Shown piece after piece: positions 1 through 8,603 of a DNA stretch of 64,000 nucleotides. The DNA is from Streptomyces uncialis (GTDB taxonomy: Bacteria > Actinomycetota > Actinomycetes > Streptomycetales > Streptomycetaceae). The notes beneath the pieces are model-generated. The model was not told the origin of the DNA. It ran no database searches and saw nothing but the letters and a program-made list of their open reading frames with translations. The stretch lies in NCBI RefSeq assembly GCF_001905345.1, contig NZ_LFBV01000005.1:310001-374000 (forward strand), read 5' to 3'. The translations under genes were made by a program, and so were the position numbers. Within the stretch, counting starts at the first letter, position 1, and each line of letters opens with the position of its first letter.

Positions 1-1
1 C

Positions 2-127
2 GAGCAGGACGTCCGGCAGTCGATGCAGCGGGTGCGGACCTCGCCGTTCCTGGTGGAGACCGGGGATGTGCGCGGCTTCGTCTTCGACGTCCGTACCGGT
101 CTGCTGCGGGAGATCGACCCGGCGTGA
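2..127 (+). CDS. beta-carbonic anhydrase, C-terminal fragment (5' end outside window)
   Basis: Only the last 41 residues are visible. The open frame starts before the window and ends in TGA. The tail contains RTSPFL and then VRGFVFDVRTGLLREI, the closing beta-strand pattern of beta-class carbonic anhydrases (zinc enzymes that hydrate CO2 to bicarbonate in the cytoplasm). The zinc ligands lie outside the window, so activity cannot be judged. A GC-rich hairpin begins directly after the stop. The family call is by recall of the C-terminal signature and is moderately sure. Confidence 0.7.
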   Translation, partial: EQDVRQSMQRVRTSPFLVETGDVRGFVFDVRTGLLREIDPA

Positions 128-144
128 GCCGCCCGGCGGGCGGC
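128..144 (+). terminator. hairpin directly after the carbonic anhydrase stop
   Basis: Perfect 7-bp stem GCCGCCC / GGGCGGC with a 3-nt GGC loop, starting one base after the TGA. There is no U-tract, which is usual for terminators in high-GC actinomycetes. It probably ends the upstream transcript. Confidence 0.5.
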
Positions 145-194
145 CCCTTCCGGTACGGAGCCGGGGCCGTCCGCCGCCTCCCACCCCGCGGGCA

Positions 195-225
195 CCCCCC
201 TCATGGCCCCCTCCCCCCACCCCCC
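195..225 (-). other. four-run G-quadruplex motif in the 5' region before the MoxR operon
   Basis: The + strand carries four C-runs (195-200, 207-211, 213-218, 220-225) separated by 6, 1 and 1 nt. The - strand therefore has four G-runs of at least five, a textbook intramolecular G4 pattern. It sits in the 407-bp gap 128-534, where I see no other gene. The rest of the gap is GC-rich, and I could not assign a confident promoter for the MoxR operon. Confidence 0.5.
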
Positions 226-534
226 TTCCGGGTGCCTGACCGGCGGTCCCGGTGCCCCGCCGACCCGACCACGTGCCACGACACCGCCCCGGACGGCCTA
301 GGCTGGGGCGCTCCGGTGCACCACGAAGCCGGTCACCCGGCGGCCAGTTGTCCACAGCCGAGTGACACGAACCGGTCACGGCGACAACAATGCGCGTACA
401 TGGCACCGCGCTGAACGCCCGCCGAGTGGTGCCCGTGTTCCGGGGTGGGCCGGGCCGCAGCAACGCGCGCCGGTCCGGAAGTTGGGGAATGCCCGGCTCC
501 GCGAGGGGCCAGGGGAAGGGCCGAGGAGGGCCGG

Positions 535-1572
535 GTGACGACCTATGACGATCGAGCGAGCCTCACAGATCTGACCACCACAGCGGAGCAGGTCCGCAGG
601 TCGGTGGAGGGTGTGATCGAGGGCAAGCCGGAGGTCGTACGGCTTTCGCTGACCGTGCTCCTCGCCGAGGGGCACCTGCTGATCGAAGATGTACCGGGCG
701 TGGGGAAGACCATGCTCGCCAAGGCACTGGCGCGGTCCATCGACTGCTCGGTGCGCCGTATCCAGTTCACGCCCGATCTGCTGCCCTCGGACATCACCGG
801 GGTGTCCATCTGGGATCAGCAGCAGCGGGACTTCGAGTTCAAACCGGGCGCGATCTTCGCGCAGATCGTGATCGGCGACGAGATCAACCGGGCCTCGCCG
901 AAGACCCAGTCCGCCCTCCTGGAGTCCATGGAGGAGCGGCAGGTCACCATCGACGGCAACAGCTACGAACTGCCCAGCCCGTTCATGGTGGTGGCGACGC
1001 AGAACCCGGTCGAGATGGAGGGCACCTATCCGCTGCCCGAGGCGCAGCGCGACCGCTTCATGGCCCGGGTGTCGATCGGCTACCCGAGCGCGGACGCCGA
1101 GCTGGAGATGCTCGGGGTGCACGGCGGTGCCTCACCGCTCGACGACCTCCAGCCGGTGACGCACGCCGCCGACATCGTCAAGCTGATCGACGCGGTCCGC
1201 TCGGTCCATGTCGCGGACACCGTCCGCCGCTATGTGGTGGACCTGGTCTCCGCGACCCGCAGCCATCCCGATCTGCGGCTCGGGGCGTCGCCGCGCGCGT
1301 CGCTGCATCTGCTGCGCGCCTCGAAGGCCGCCGCCGCGCTCGCGGGCCGCGAGTACGCCCTGCCGGACGACGTGCAGGCGCTCGCCGCCCCGGTGCTCGC
1401 GCACCGGCTGCTGCCGACGGCCCAGGCCCAGCTGAACCGCCGGACGGCCGAGCAGGTCGTCCAGGACATCATCCAGCGCACCCCGGTCCCGGTCGCGCAG
1501 CCGCACGCCAACGGGCATCCCGGGCATGCCGCGACCTTCGGGGAGCGTCCGCCCGGCGTACGGAGGCTGTGA
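535..1572 (+). CDS. MoxR-family AAA+ ATPase
   Basis: A 345-aa cytoplasmic AAA+ ATPase of the MoxR type, thought to act as a chaperone that assembles or activates partner complexes. The P-loop GVGKT lies in EDVPGVGKTMLAKAL near residue 56, Walker B is IGDEINRA, sensor-type VATQNPVE follows, and the C-terminal lid (MoxR_C) is full length. The start is GTG 535, with a GAGGAGGG Shine-Dalgarno just upstream; the ATG at 445 would add 30 residues unlike the family. It heads a tightly coupled operon with a DUF58 protein and a transglutaminase-like membrane protein, the classic MoxR/DUF58/TgpA trio. Its client is unknown. Confidence 0.9.
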   Translation: MTTYDDRASLTDLTTTAEQVRRSVEGVIEGKPEVVRLSLTVLLAEGHLLIEDVPGVGKTMLAKALARSIDCSVRRIQFTPDLLPSDITGVSIWDQQQRDFEFKPGAIFAQIVIGDEINRASPKTQSALLESMEERQVTIDGNSYELPSPFMVVATQNPVEMEGTYPLPEAQRDRFMARVSIGYPSADAELEMLGVHGGASPLDDLQPVTHAADIVKLIDAVRSVHVADTVRRYVVDLVSATRSHPDLRLGASPRASLHLLRASKAAAALAGREYALPDDVQALAAPVLAHRLLPTAQAQLNRRTAEQVVQDIIQRTPVPVAQPHANGHPGHAATFGERPPGVRRL

Positions 1573-2930
1573 TGACGGTCCCCGGTGATCCGTCCGGTCC
1601 GTATCCGGAGGACGGCCGGGGCGGCGTGCGCACCGCCCTCGCCGGGCTCACCACCCGCGGCCGGTCCTTCCTCGCCGCGGGGGTGGCCGCCGCGGTGTGC
1701 GCCTATGTGCTCGGGCAGAGCGATCTGCTGCGGGTGGGGCTGCTGCTGGCGGTGCTGCCGCTGGTGTGCGCGCTGGTGCTGTACCGCACGCGATACCGGG
1801 TGGCGGGCAGCCGCAGGCTCTCCCCCGGGCGGGTCCCGGCGGGGTCGGAGGCGCGGGTCCATCTGCGGGTGGAGAACGTGTCGCGGATGCCCACCGGCCT
1901 GCTGATGCTCCAGGACCGGGTGCCCTACGTCCTCGGTCCGCGGCCCCGTTTCGTCCTCGACCGGGTCGAGGCGGGCGGGCGCCGCGAGGTGTCGTACCGG
2001 GTCCGTTCCGATCTGCGCGGACGGTACCCGCTGGGGCCGCTCCAGCTGCGGCTGAACGACCCGTTCGGGATGTGCGAACTCACCCGGTCCTTCGCCACGT
2101 ACGACACCCTCACCGTCGTCCCGCGGGTCGAGCCGCTGCCCGCGGTGCGGCTCAGCGGTTCGTCGACGGGGCACGGCGACGGGCGGCAGCGCTCGCTCGC
2201 CCTCGCCGGTGAGGACGACCTGATCCCGCGCGGGTACCGCTACGGCGACGATCTGCGCCGGGTGCACTGGCGTTCCACCGCCCGCTACGGCGAGCTGATG
2301 GTGCGCCGCGAGGAGCAGCCGCAGCGCGCCCGCTGCACGGTGCTCCTGGACACCCGTTACATCGCCTACGACGGTTCCGGGCCCGACTCGGCGTTCGAGT
2401 GGGCCGTCTCCGGCACCGCGTCCGCGCTGGTGCACATGATCGAACGGGGATTCTCGGTACGGCTGCTGACGGACACCGGGACCTCGGTGCCCGGTGAGGG
2501 GTCCGACGGGTTCACCGGCGCCGGTCATGACTCGGCGGACACCTCAGGACTGATGCTGGACACCCTGGCCGTCGTCGAGCACTCCGACAGCGAGGGCCTG
2601 TCCCGCGCGTACGACGCGCTGCAAGGCGGCGGCGAGGGGCTGCTGGTGGCGTTCCTCGGCGACATGGACGAGGAACAGGCCGCGGCCGTCGCCCGGATGC
2701 GGCAGCGCAGCGGGGTGGCCGTGGCCTTCGTGCTGGACAGCGACCAATGGGGCCGGGGCGCGGGCGCCGAACCCGGCAGGCACTGCCGGGAACGGCTGAG
2801 GATGCTGGGCGAGGCCGGTTGGACGGCTGTCGCCGTGGCACCCGGATCGAGTGTCACGGACATGTGGCGCCAGGCGGACCGCGAGCGCGTCGGCACCGGG
2901 CTCACGGGGGGAACGGGGGGTTGGTCATGA
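1572..2930 (+). CDS. DUF58 domain-containing membrane-anchored protein
   Basis: A 452-aa protein. Two hydrophobic segments near residues 25-70 (FLAAGVAAAVCAYVLG, then a Leu-rich run) are followed by a soluble DUF58 region with the hallmark RGYRYGDDLRRVHWRSTAR near 220-240, then a von-Willebrand-A-like portion. The start is ATG 1572, overlapping the MoxR stop by one base, with GGAGG at 1562-1566 giving better spacing than GTG 1569. DUF58 proteins usually accompany MoxR ATPases and are proposed to be their substrates or adaptors. The 3' end overlaps the next start as ATGA, so translation is coupled. No function is proven for the family. Confidence 0.88.
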   Translation: MTVPGDPSGPYPEDGRGGVRTALAGLTTRGRSFLAAGVAAAVCAYVLGQSDLLRVGLLLAVLPLVCALVLYRTRYRVAGSRRLSPGRVPAGSEARVHLRVENVSRMPTGLLMLQDRVPYVLGPRPRFVLDRVEAGGRREVSYRVRSDLRGRYPLGPLQLRLNDPFGMCELTRSFATYDTLTVVPRVEPLPAVRLSGSSTGHGDGRQRSLALAGEDDLIPRGYRYGDDLRRVHWRSTARYGELMVRREEQPQRARCTVLLDTRYIAYDGSGPDSAFEWAVSGTASALVHMIERGFSVRLLTDTGTSVPGEGSDGFTGAGHDSADTSGLMLDTLAVVEHSDSEGLSRAYDALQGGGEGLLVAFLGDMDEEQAAAVARMRQRSGVAVAFVLDSDQWGRGAGAEPGRHCRERLRMLGEAGWTAVAVAPGSSVTDMWRQADRERVGTGLTGGTGGWS

Positions 2931-5353
2931 GCGGCCGTACTCGACTGGCGCTGTGCGCCGCGCTCGCCACACTGCTGGCGGCGACCTCGCTGGTCCCGCT
3001 GATGGAGACGCCCACCTGGCTGGTCCAGGCGGCCGTGCTGATCGGCTGCCAGACGGCCGTCGGCATCGTCGCCCGGCGGGTCCCGACGCCCCGGCCGGTG
3101 ACCGTCCTCGCGCAGCTCGCGACGTCGGTGCTGCTGCTGACCGCGCTGTTCGTCGGTGACCGGGCCGTCGCGGGGTTCCTGCCCGGCCCCGACACCGTCA
3201 CCGCGTTCGCGGAGCTGGTCCGCACCGGCGGCGACGACATCGGCCGGTACGCGATACCGGCGCCGCTGACGGACGGCGTCCGGCTGGTGCTGATCAGCGG
3301 GGTCCTGCTGATCGGGCTGGCGGTGGACGTCCTCGCGGTGACCTGCCGCAGCGCGGCCCCGGCGGGGCTGCCGCTGCTCGCGCTGTACTCGGTGGCCGCG
3401 GGAATCGGCGGCGGCGAGGCCGGCTGGGCGTGGTTCCTGCTGGCGGCGGCCGGCTATCTGCTGCTCCTGCTCGCCGAGGGCCGCGACCGGCTCTCGCAGT
3501 GGGGCCGGGTCTTCGGCGGACCGCCGTCCACCCGGGGCCGGGTGCTCGGCGGGCTGGAGAGCGGCGGCGGGTCCGCCCGCCCGGTGCGCACCGGCCGCCG
3601 GATCGGCGCGCTCACGCTCGGGATCGCCCTGGTCGTCCCGCTGGCGCTGCCCGCGCTGGACGGGGGCCTGCTGGGCGAGACGGGACGCGGCAGGGGCACG
3701 GGCGACGCGGAGGGCGGCACGATCTCCGCCGTCAATCCGCTGGTGTCGCTCCAGAACAGCCTCAACCAGCCCGAGGACCGGGAGGTGATGCGGTACACCA
3801 CGAACACCCCCGACACCCAGGAGATGTATCTGCGGATCGTCGCCCTGGACTCCTTCGACGGCAGCGCGTGGAAGCCCTCGGTCCGGGACATCGGCGATGT
3901 CCCGTCGACGTTCCCCGATCCCGCGGGGCTCAGCCCCGAGGTCAAGCGATCCGAGGTCACCACCCGGATCGAGGCGGCCGGCTGGTACGCGCAGGACTGG
4001 CTGCCGATGCCGTTCCCGGCGAGCGGGGTCGAGATCGACGGCCGCTGGCGGTACGAGCCGGTGGGCCGGACCCTGGTCGGTGACCACGGGCAGACCACCA
4101 AGGGCGCGGACTACCAGGTCAGAAGCCTGATAGTGCAGCCGACGGCGGCCCAGCTCGCCGAGGCTCCGGCGCCGCCGCCCGAGTTCAAGCAGGAGTTCAC
4201 CCGGATACCGGGTTCGCTGCCGGACGTGGTCGAGGAGACGGCCCGGCGGGTGACCGCGGGCGCCTCGAACGACTACGAGCGGGCCGTGAAGCTCCAGGAC
4301 TGGTTCGCGGTGGACGGCGGCTTCACGTACGACACGGAGGTGGCCGCGGGCAGCGGGAGTGCCGCGATCGCGCGTTTCCTCCAGCAGAAGCAGGGCTTCT
4401 GTGTGCACTTCTCGTTCTCGATGGCGGCGATGGCCCGCACGCTGGGCATCCCGGCGCGGGTCGCGGTCGGTTTCACCCCGGGGACCCCGCAGTCCGACGG
4501 GAAGATGTCGGTGGGGCTCAGGGACGCGCACGCGTGGCCCGAGCTCTACTTCGAGGGCGCGGGCTGGACCCGGTTCGAGCCGACGCCCGCGCGCGGTTCG
4601 ACTCCGGACTACACCCAGCCGGACACCCCCGCGGGCTCGCCCAGCACCCCGGCGGGGACGCCCTCGGAGACCGCGTCGAGCGCGCCGTCGGCCGCGCCGT
4701 CGGCCTCCGAGAGCTGCTCGGTCGAGCAGAAGCGGCTGGACGGCGGCTGCGGGACGGCGGCGCCGGCGGTGGCCGCCGGTTCGTCGGGCGGTGGCCCCCC
4801 GGTCGGCACGATCCTGCTGATCACGCTGGGGGTGGTGGCCGCGCTCACGGTGCCGTTCCTGCCGATGCTGTGGCGGCTGCGGAAGCGGGCCGTGCGGCTC
4901 GGCGCCTCGGGCGGCCGGACCGACTCGGACGCGGCGACACGGGTCCTCCTGGTGTGGCGGGAACTCCTGGACACCGCGTGGGACCACGGGATCGCCCCGG
5001 ACGCCTCCGAGACACCCCGTACGACGGCGGCCCGGATCGCCCGGGTCGCCCGGCTGGACACGGGGGCCGCGGAGTCCCTGCGGAAGGTCGCGGAGGCGGT
5101 GGAGCAGGTGCTGTACGCGCCCGCCCCCCGGGCGGCCGCGGGCCTCGCCGACGAGGTACGCGCGGTACGGGGTGCCCTGCGGGCGTCCATGGGGCGCTGC
5201 GCCGGGCTGCGGGCCCTGCTGGCGCCCCGGTCGGCGGTACGGGTGGTGTGGGCCCTGTCGGACCGCTGGCAGGCCCTGCGGGGCCGCGCGGGCGGCGGCT
5301 TGGCCCGGCTCCGCGCACGGTTCCCCGTCCGGGGCGGCGCGGAAGCACCCTGA
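2927..5353 (+). CDS. transglutaminase-like (TgpA/DUF3488) membrane protein
   Basis: An 808-aa protein. An N-terminal bundle of about six membrane helices (DUF3488/TgpA_N, residues about 5-230) is followed by an extracytoplasmic transglutaminase-core domain. That domain has Cys492 in KQGFCVHFS and His535 in DAHAWPEL; the usual third-position Asp is Glu in WTRFEPTPA. A Ser/Thr/Pro-rich linker, one more helix near 625-650 and a C-terminal cytoplasmic DUF4129-like part complete it. The start is ATG 2927, overlapping the DUF58 stop as ATGA. Homologues are linked to envelope functions, but the substrate is unknown. The stop is followed by repeat array A, so this gene probably ends the operon. Confidence 0.88.
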   Translation: MSGRTRLALCAALATLLAATSLVPLMETPTWLVQAAVLIGCQTAVGIVARRVPTPRPVTVLAQLATSVLLLTALFVGDRAVAGFLPGPDTVTAFAELVRTGGDDIGRYAIPAPLTDGVRLVLISGVLLIGLAVDVLAVTCRSAAPAGLPLLALYSVAAGIGGGEAGWAWFLLAAAGYLLLLLAEGRDRLSQWGRVFGGPPSTRGRVLGGLESGGGSARPVRTGRRIGALTLGIALVVPLALPALDGGLLGETGRGRGTGDAEGGTISAVNPLVSLQNSLNQPEDREVMRYTTNTPDTQEMYLRIVALDSFDGSAWKPSVRDIGDVPSTFPDPAGLSPEVKRSEVTTRIEAAGWYAQDWLPMPFPASGVEIDGRWRYEPVGRTLVGDHGQTTKGADYQVRSLIVQPTAAQLAEAPAPPPEFKQEFTRIPGSLPDVVEETARRVTAGASNDYERAVKLQDWFAVDGGFTYDTEVAAGSGSAAIARFLQQKQGFCVHFSFSMAAMARTLGIPARVAVGFTPGTPQSDGKMSVGLRDAHAWPELYFEGAGWTRFEPTPARGSTPDYTQPDTPAGSPSTPAGTPSETASSAPSAAPSASESCSVEQKRLDGGCGTAAPAVAAGSSGGGPPVGTILLITLGVVAALTVPFLPMLWRLRKRAVRLGASGGRTDSDAATRVLLVWRELLDTAWDHGIAPDASETPRTTAARIARVARLDTGAAESLRKVAEAVEQVLYAPAPRAAAGLADEVRAVRGALRASMGRCAGLRALLAPRSAVRVVWALSDRWQALRGRAGGGLARLRARFPVRGGAEAP

Positions 5354-5430
5354 CCGGTCCGGCCCGGTTCCCCCGGACCCCCGCGCCATGATTCGCTCCC
5401 CCGGTTCGCGGACCCGACGGCCCGCGGACC

Positions 5431-5481
5431 GGGGGTTCGTGGATTCCGGGGGTTCGTGGATTCCGGGGGTTCGTGGATTCC
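5431..5481 (+). repeat. three perfect 17-bp tandem copies
   Basis: GGGGGTTCGTGGATTCC occurs three times head to tail (5431-5447, 5448-5464, 5465-5481) with no mismatch. It lies between the transglutaminase gene stop and repeat array A. Perfect identity suggests recent slippage or expansion. No coding role is seen. Confidence 0.9.
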
Positions 5482-5540
5482 GGGGTCCCGAGGGTCCGGG
5501 GGTGCCGGGTTGCGTGCGGGTGGCCTTCGCCCGACGCCCC

Positions 5541-6370
5541 TGGGTCCGCCCACCTGGACGTACGTGTCCCTGCGCGGGCCGTTCGGGGGTGCGCAGTTCC
5601 CCGCGCCCCTGGGTCCGTCCACCTGGACGTACGCGTCCCCGTGCGGGCCGTTCGGGGGTGCGCAGTTCCTCGCGCCCCTGAGTACATCCACCAGGGCGTA
5701 CGCGTCCCCGTGCGGGCCGGACGGGGGTGCGCAGTTCCTCGCGCCCCTGAGTACATCCACCAGGGCGTACGCGTCCCCGTGCGGGCCGGACGGGGGTGCG
5801 CAGTTCCCCGCGCCCCTGAGTACATCCACCAGGGCGTACGTGTCCCCGTGCGGGCCGGACGGGGGTGCGCAGTTCCCCGCGCCCCTGGGTACGTCCACCT
5901 GGGCGTACATGTCCCCGTGCGGGCCGGACGGGGTGCGCGGTTCCTCGCGCCCCTGGGTACGTCCACCTGGACGTACGTGTCCCTGCGCGGGCCGGACGGG
6001 GGTGCGCAGTTCCCCGCGCCCCTGGGTACGTCCACCTGGACGTACGCGTCCCTGCGCGGGACGGACTGGGGTACGCGGTTCCTCGCGGCCCTGGGTTGTC
6101 GCCCTGGGCGTGGGCGGGTCGCTGTCCGCAGCCGGCGGGCTACGGAGGAGACGCGGCCCGAAGGGGCGCGGGGAACTGCGCACCCACCGAGTACCCGCAC
6201 GGGGACACGCAGGCCCAGCCGAACGCCCCCGGCGAGACCGCCCGCACCCGGAAGGCCCGGGCCGGAAGTGCGCCCGAAGGGGCGCGGGGAACTGCGCGAA
6301 ACCACCGGGTACCCGCACAGGAACAAATGGGCCCAGCACAGGAAACCCAGGGGCGCGGGGAACCGCGCAC
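5541..6370. repeat. intergenic repeat array A (69-bp minisatellite plus inverted copies)
   Basis: Eight copies of the reverse core (GCGCAGTTCCCCGCGCCCC and close variants) start near 5591, 5660, 5729, 5798, 5867, 5935, 6004 and 6073, a period of 69 bp (once 68). The unit includes a conserved part, GTCCACCTGGACGTACG. Three forward-oriented cores follow at 6163, 6279 and 6350, so the array is inverted about a point near 6110. The stretch 5354-6558 has no credible gene: long frames are open on both strands only because the period is a multiple of three and GC is high. The same core recurs in four other gaps of this window. Confidence 0.9.
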
Positions 6371-6459
6371 CCACGGACGACCTGTACAGGGACAGGACGC
6401 GGATGGCCGGGACCACCCAGGGCATCGCCGGGCGTACGGGCAACAGGGCACGTGAGAGA

Positions 6460-6482
6460 CCCCCAGGTCGAGGACCTGGGGG
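6460..6482 (-). terminator. perfect 10-bp hairpin between array A and the DUF3040 gene
   Basis: CCCCCAGGTC / GACCTGGGGG with a GAG loop, 76 bp beyond the DUF3040 stop on the - strand. It could stop transcription from either side, since the flanking genes converge. Confidence 0.65.
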
Positions 6483-6558
6483 CGGGAAGCGGAAAGTGCG
6501 CGGAGGCCGTCCCGCCAGGGACATCCTCCGGTGGCCGGACCGCCGAGAGGCGGGCGCC

Positions 6559-6957
6559 CTAGCGGGAGCCGTCCTGCTCGTCGCGGCGGCGCTGCCACCG
6601 CTGCTCGATGCGGTCCATCACGGACCGCCGCTGGCGCCCTTGCTGTCGCGCCGCAGGCTGACCCGCCGCCTGCTGCTCACCTGGTTTCGGCGCTTTACGC
6701 CATCCGGTCACGGCGAGCACCGCGCACCCCAGCATGACGAGGAAGCCCACCACGCTGATCCAGATCTGCTGGGCGACCATACCGGCCATGAGGAGCGCGA
6801 TACCCACCAGAAAGCCTGCGACCGCCTGATACACCCGTCGCCGGGTGTACGTACGCAGCCCGCTTCCCTCAAGCGCTGTCGCGAACTTGGGATCTTCGGC
6901 GTACAGCGCTCGCTCCATTTGCTCGAGCATTCGCTGCTCGTGCTCCGAGAGCGGCAC
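6559..6957 (-). CDS. DUF3040 domain-containing membrane protein
   Basis: A 132-aa protein starting MPLSEHEQRMLEQMERAL, the signature of DUF3040. This family is restricted to actinobacteria and often sits near the dcw cluster. Two membrane helices follow (about residues 42-62 and 66-86), then a basic, Gln/Arg-rich cytoplasmic tail. The start is ATG with GGAGG just upstream. It is encoded alone, with repeat array A and a hairpin downstream and a 281-bp gap upstream. Function is unknown; the small acidic head, paired helices and charged tail suggest a membrane scaffold or regulator. Confidence 0.85.
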   Translation of the reverse strand: MPLSEHEQRMLEQMERALYAEDPKFATALEGSGLRTYTRRRVYQAVAGFLVGIALLMAGMVAQQIWISVVGFLVMLGCAVLAVTGWRKAPKPGEQQAAGQPAARQQGRQRRSVMDRIEQRWQRRRDEQDGSR

Positions 6958-7238
6958 GGAGTCCTCCTCATCGTGCAGTCGCCGGGGCGACCGGGGGGTT
7001 CCCTTCAGGATAGGCAGGGAATCGCCCCCGTGAAACCCGCCCCTCTACGCCAATTCGCCAGTCAGAACCCGTCATGGCGCTCCGGCCCGCTGAGGCGTCC
7101 ATTCCCCGGCGACCCGTCCGTCATGCCGGACCGTCTCCCCCGATCATACGGCGAGTGGCGCCCGATCGGGTGGCGTGTGGCGTACTCCATGTGCCACTGC
7201 GGACCTGATCAGCGGCGTTTGACCATGGTCCGTCAGGG

Positions 7239-8003
7239 TTACGCGGCATCCTGCCGGGTGCCCAGCACGTGCAACTGGGTCGCCACCGAGTGGAACGCCG
7301 GCTGCTCGGCGGCGGCGGCCTCCAGCTTCAGAAGGGCCTCCAGGGCGCCGGGCTCGGTGTCCACGAGGACCCCGGGCACCAGGTCCGCGAAGATCCGCAC
7401 CCCGTGCACGGCGTCCACCCGCAGACCGGCGGCGGTGACCAGCCCGGTGAGCTGGTCGGCGGTGAAGCGCCGGGGCACCGGGTCGGAGTCGCCCCAGCGG
7501 CCGGCCGGGTCACCGAGGGCGCGCCGGGCCTCGGTGAAGTGACCGGCGAGGGCACGGGCGAGGACGGCGCCGCCGAGACCCGCGGCGAGCAGGCTGAGGA
7601 CCCCGGAGGGGCGCAGCGCGCCGATGGCGTTGCGGACGCCCACGGCGGGGTCGTCGACGTACTCCAGGACGCCGTGGCACAGGACCACGTCGAAGCTGTC
7701 GCGCTCGGCGACGTCGAAGAGGCCGTGGGCGTCGCCCTGGACGCCCTTGACCCGGTCCTCGACGCCCGCTTCGGCGGCGCGGCGCTCCAGGGCGAACAGG
7801 GCGTCGGGGCTGGGGTCGACCACGGTGACCCGGTGGCCGAGGTGGGCGGCGGGCACGGCGAAATTGCCGCTGCCGCCGCCCGTGTCGAGGACGTCGAGCA
7901 CGTCGCGTCCCGTGGTCTTGACCCGCTGGTCGAGGGCGTCCTTCAGCACGTCCCAGACCACGGCGGTTCGGAGGGAAGCGCGGGGGCGCATCGGGTCCGA
8001 CAC
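7239..8003 (-). CDS. class I SAM-dependent methyltransferase
   Basis: A 254-aa soluble protein with the Rossmann SAM-binding motif I in VLDTGGGSGNFAVPAA (residues about 37-52), the acidic ribose-binding loop TVVDPSP, and motifs LCHGVLEYVDDP and LSLLAAG. This is the Methyltransf_11/25 fold. The substrate cannot be read from sequence. It is monocistronic, with about 280 bp to the DUF3040 gene downstream and a 600-bp gap upstream. A TAGGGT hexamer at 8118-8123 (- strand) could be its -10 box. In several actinomycetes this methyltransferase lies beside the DUF3040 gene, an association known from context only. Confidence 0.85.
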   Translation of the reverse strand: MSDPMRPRASLRTAVVWDVLKDALDQRVKTTGRDVLDVLDTGGGSGNFAVPAAHLGHRVTVVDPSPDALFALERRAAEAGVEDRVKGVQGDAHGLFDVAERDSFDVVLCHGVLEYVDDPAVGVRNAIGALRPSGVLSLLAAGLGGAVLARALAGHFTEARRALGDPAGRWGDSDPVPRRFTADQLTGLVTAAGLRVDAVHGVRIFADLVPGVLVDTEPGALEALLKLEAAAAEQPAFHSVATQLHVLGTRQDAA

Positions 8004-8167
8004 TGCAACTGACTCCTCGGCACGGCACCGCCCGTCCTGCGGCGGTAGCGATCGGGTGGGCCTCCCGGGCGGATGGGCTCGGGGCCGTGCCGACCGGTGA
8101 GGCTTCAGGTCCGCCCCACCCTATTGCCTCGTGGACATTGCCTCCCCTATCGCCTTGTGAACACCGT

Positions 8168-8202
8168 CTTTCGTCCCGCCCGCGCTTTCGTCCCGCCCGC
8201 GG
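8168..8202 (+). repeat. 17-bp direct repeat inside a 600-bp intergenic region
   Basis: CTTTCGTCCCGCCCGCG occurs at 8168-8184 and again at 8185-8201, without mismatch. It lies in the gap 8004-8603 between the divergent methyltransferase and TetR genes. The same gap holds two related strings, ATTGCCTC and ATCGCCTTG, near 8124-8157. I see no gene there. Tandem copies near a TetR gene could be operator sites, but these are not palindromic. Confidence 0.6.
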
Positions 8203-8603
8203 TGCCGGGCGGTCCGGGTCGGCCGGCACCGGCCGCCGGGGGCTGGCGGTGGTCGTGGTGTCCGTCCCCGGCGGTGCACCGCGGCGGCCGGTCGCGCGAG
8301 CGCGTCGCGGAGGTCCACGCGCCCGACAAGGGCGCCACGAAGGCCGCGGACGGCGCCGAGGGGCTCCACAAGGCCTCAGGGGCGCCCGGACGGGCCCGCC
8401 GGCCCTGGACCGGGGGTGGGAGCGGGGGTGGGCCTCCCGGGGCCGGAGCGGGCGATCCGGACGGCGGGGCGCACCCGCTGTACGAGGGCTCCGGGGATCT
8501 CACGAGCGGACCGCACGAGGGCGGCGTGACGATCCCCGGCCACGGGAGGTCCGACCGTGACCGGCGCACCGGGGGCATGGCCGGCCCTGTGAGAATCGGA
8601 GCC

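Noticed and set aside
2525..5389. 954-codon frame antisense to the transglutaminase gene
   Set aside because: It is an antisense shadow of the DUF58/transglutaminase genes, which have clear domains and coupled starts. The antisense product is low-complexity Arg/Gly/Pro sequence.
5541..6092. CRISPR-like appearance (short repeats at regular spacing)
   Set aside because: The intervals between cores are themselves near-identical, not unique spacers; units are GC-rich; and no cas genes are present.
5456..7542. Long overlapping open frames on both strands across array A (up to 689 codons) with 23-residue repeats
   Set aside because: They arise from a 69-bp repeat period and high GC. The same units occur at other loci in non-coding gaps, no ribosome-binding site fits, and one such frame runs antisense through the real DUF3040 gene.
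8012..8600. N-terminal extension of the TetR gene or a separate gene in the 600-bp gap
   Set aside because: The frame is open only by GC bias, is low-complexity and begins far from the HTH. ATG 8604 gives a standard-length TetR protein.
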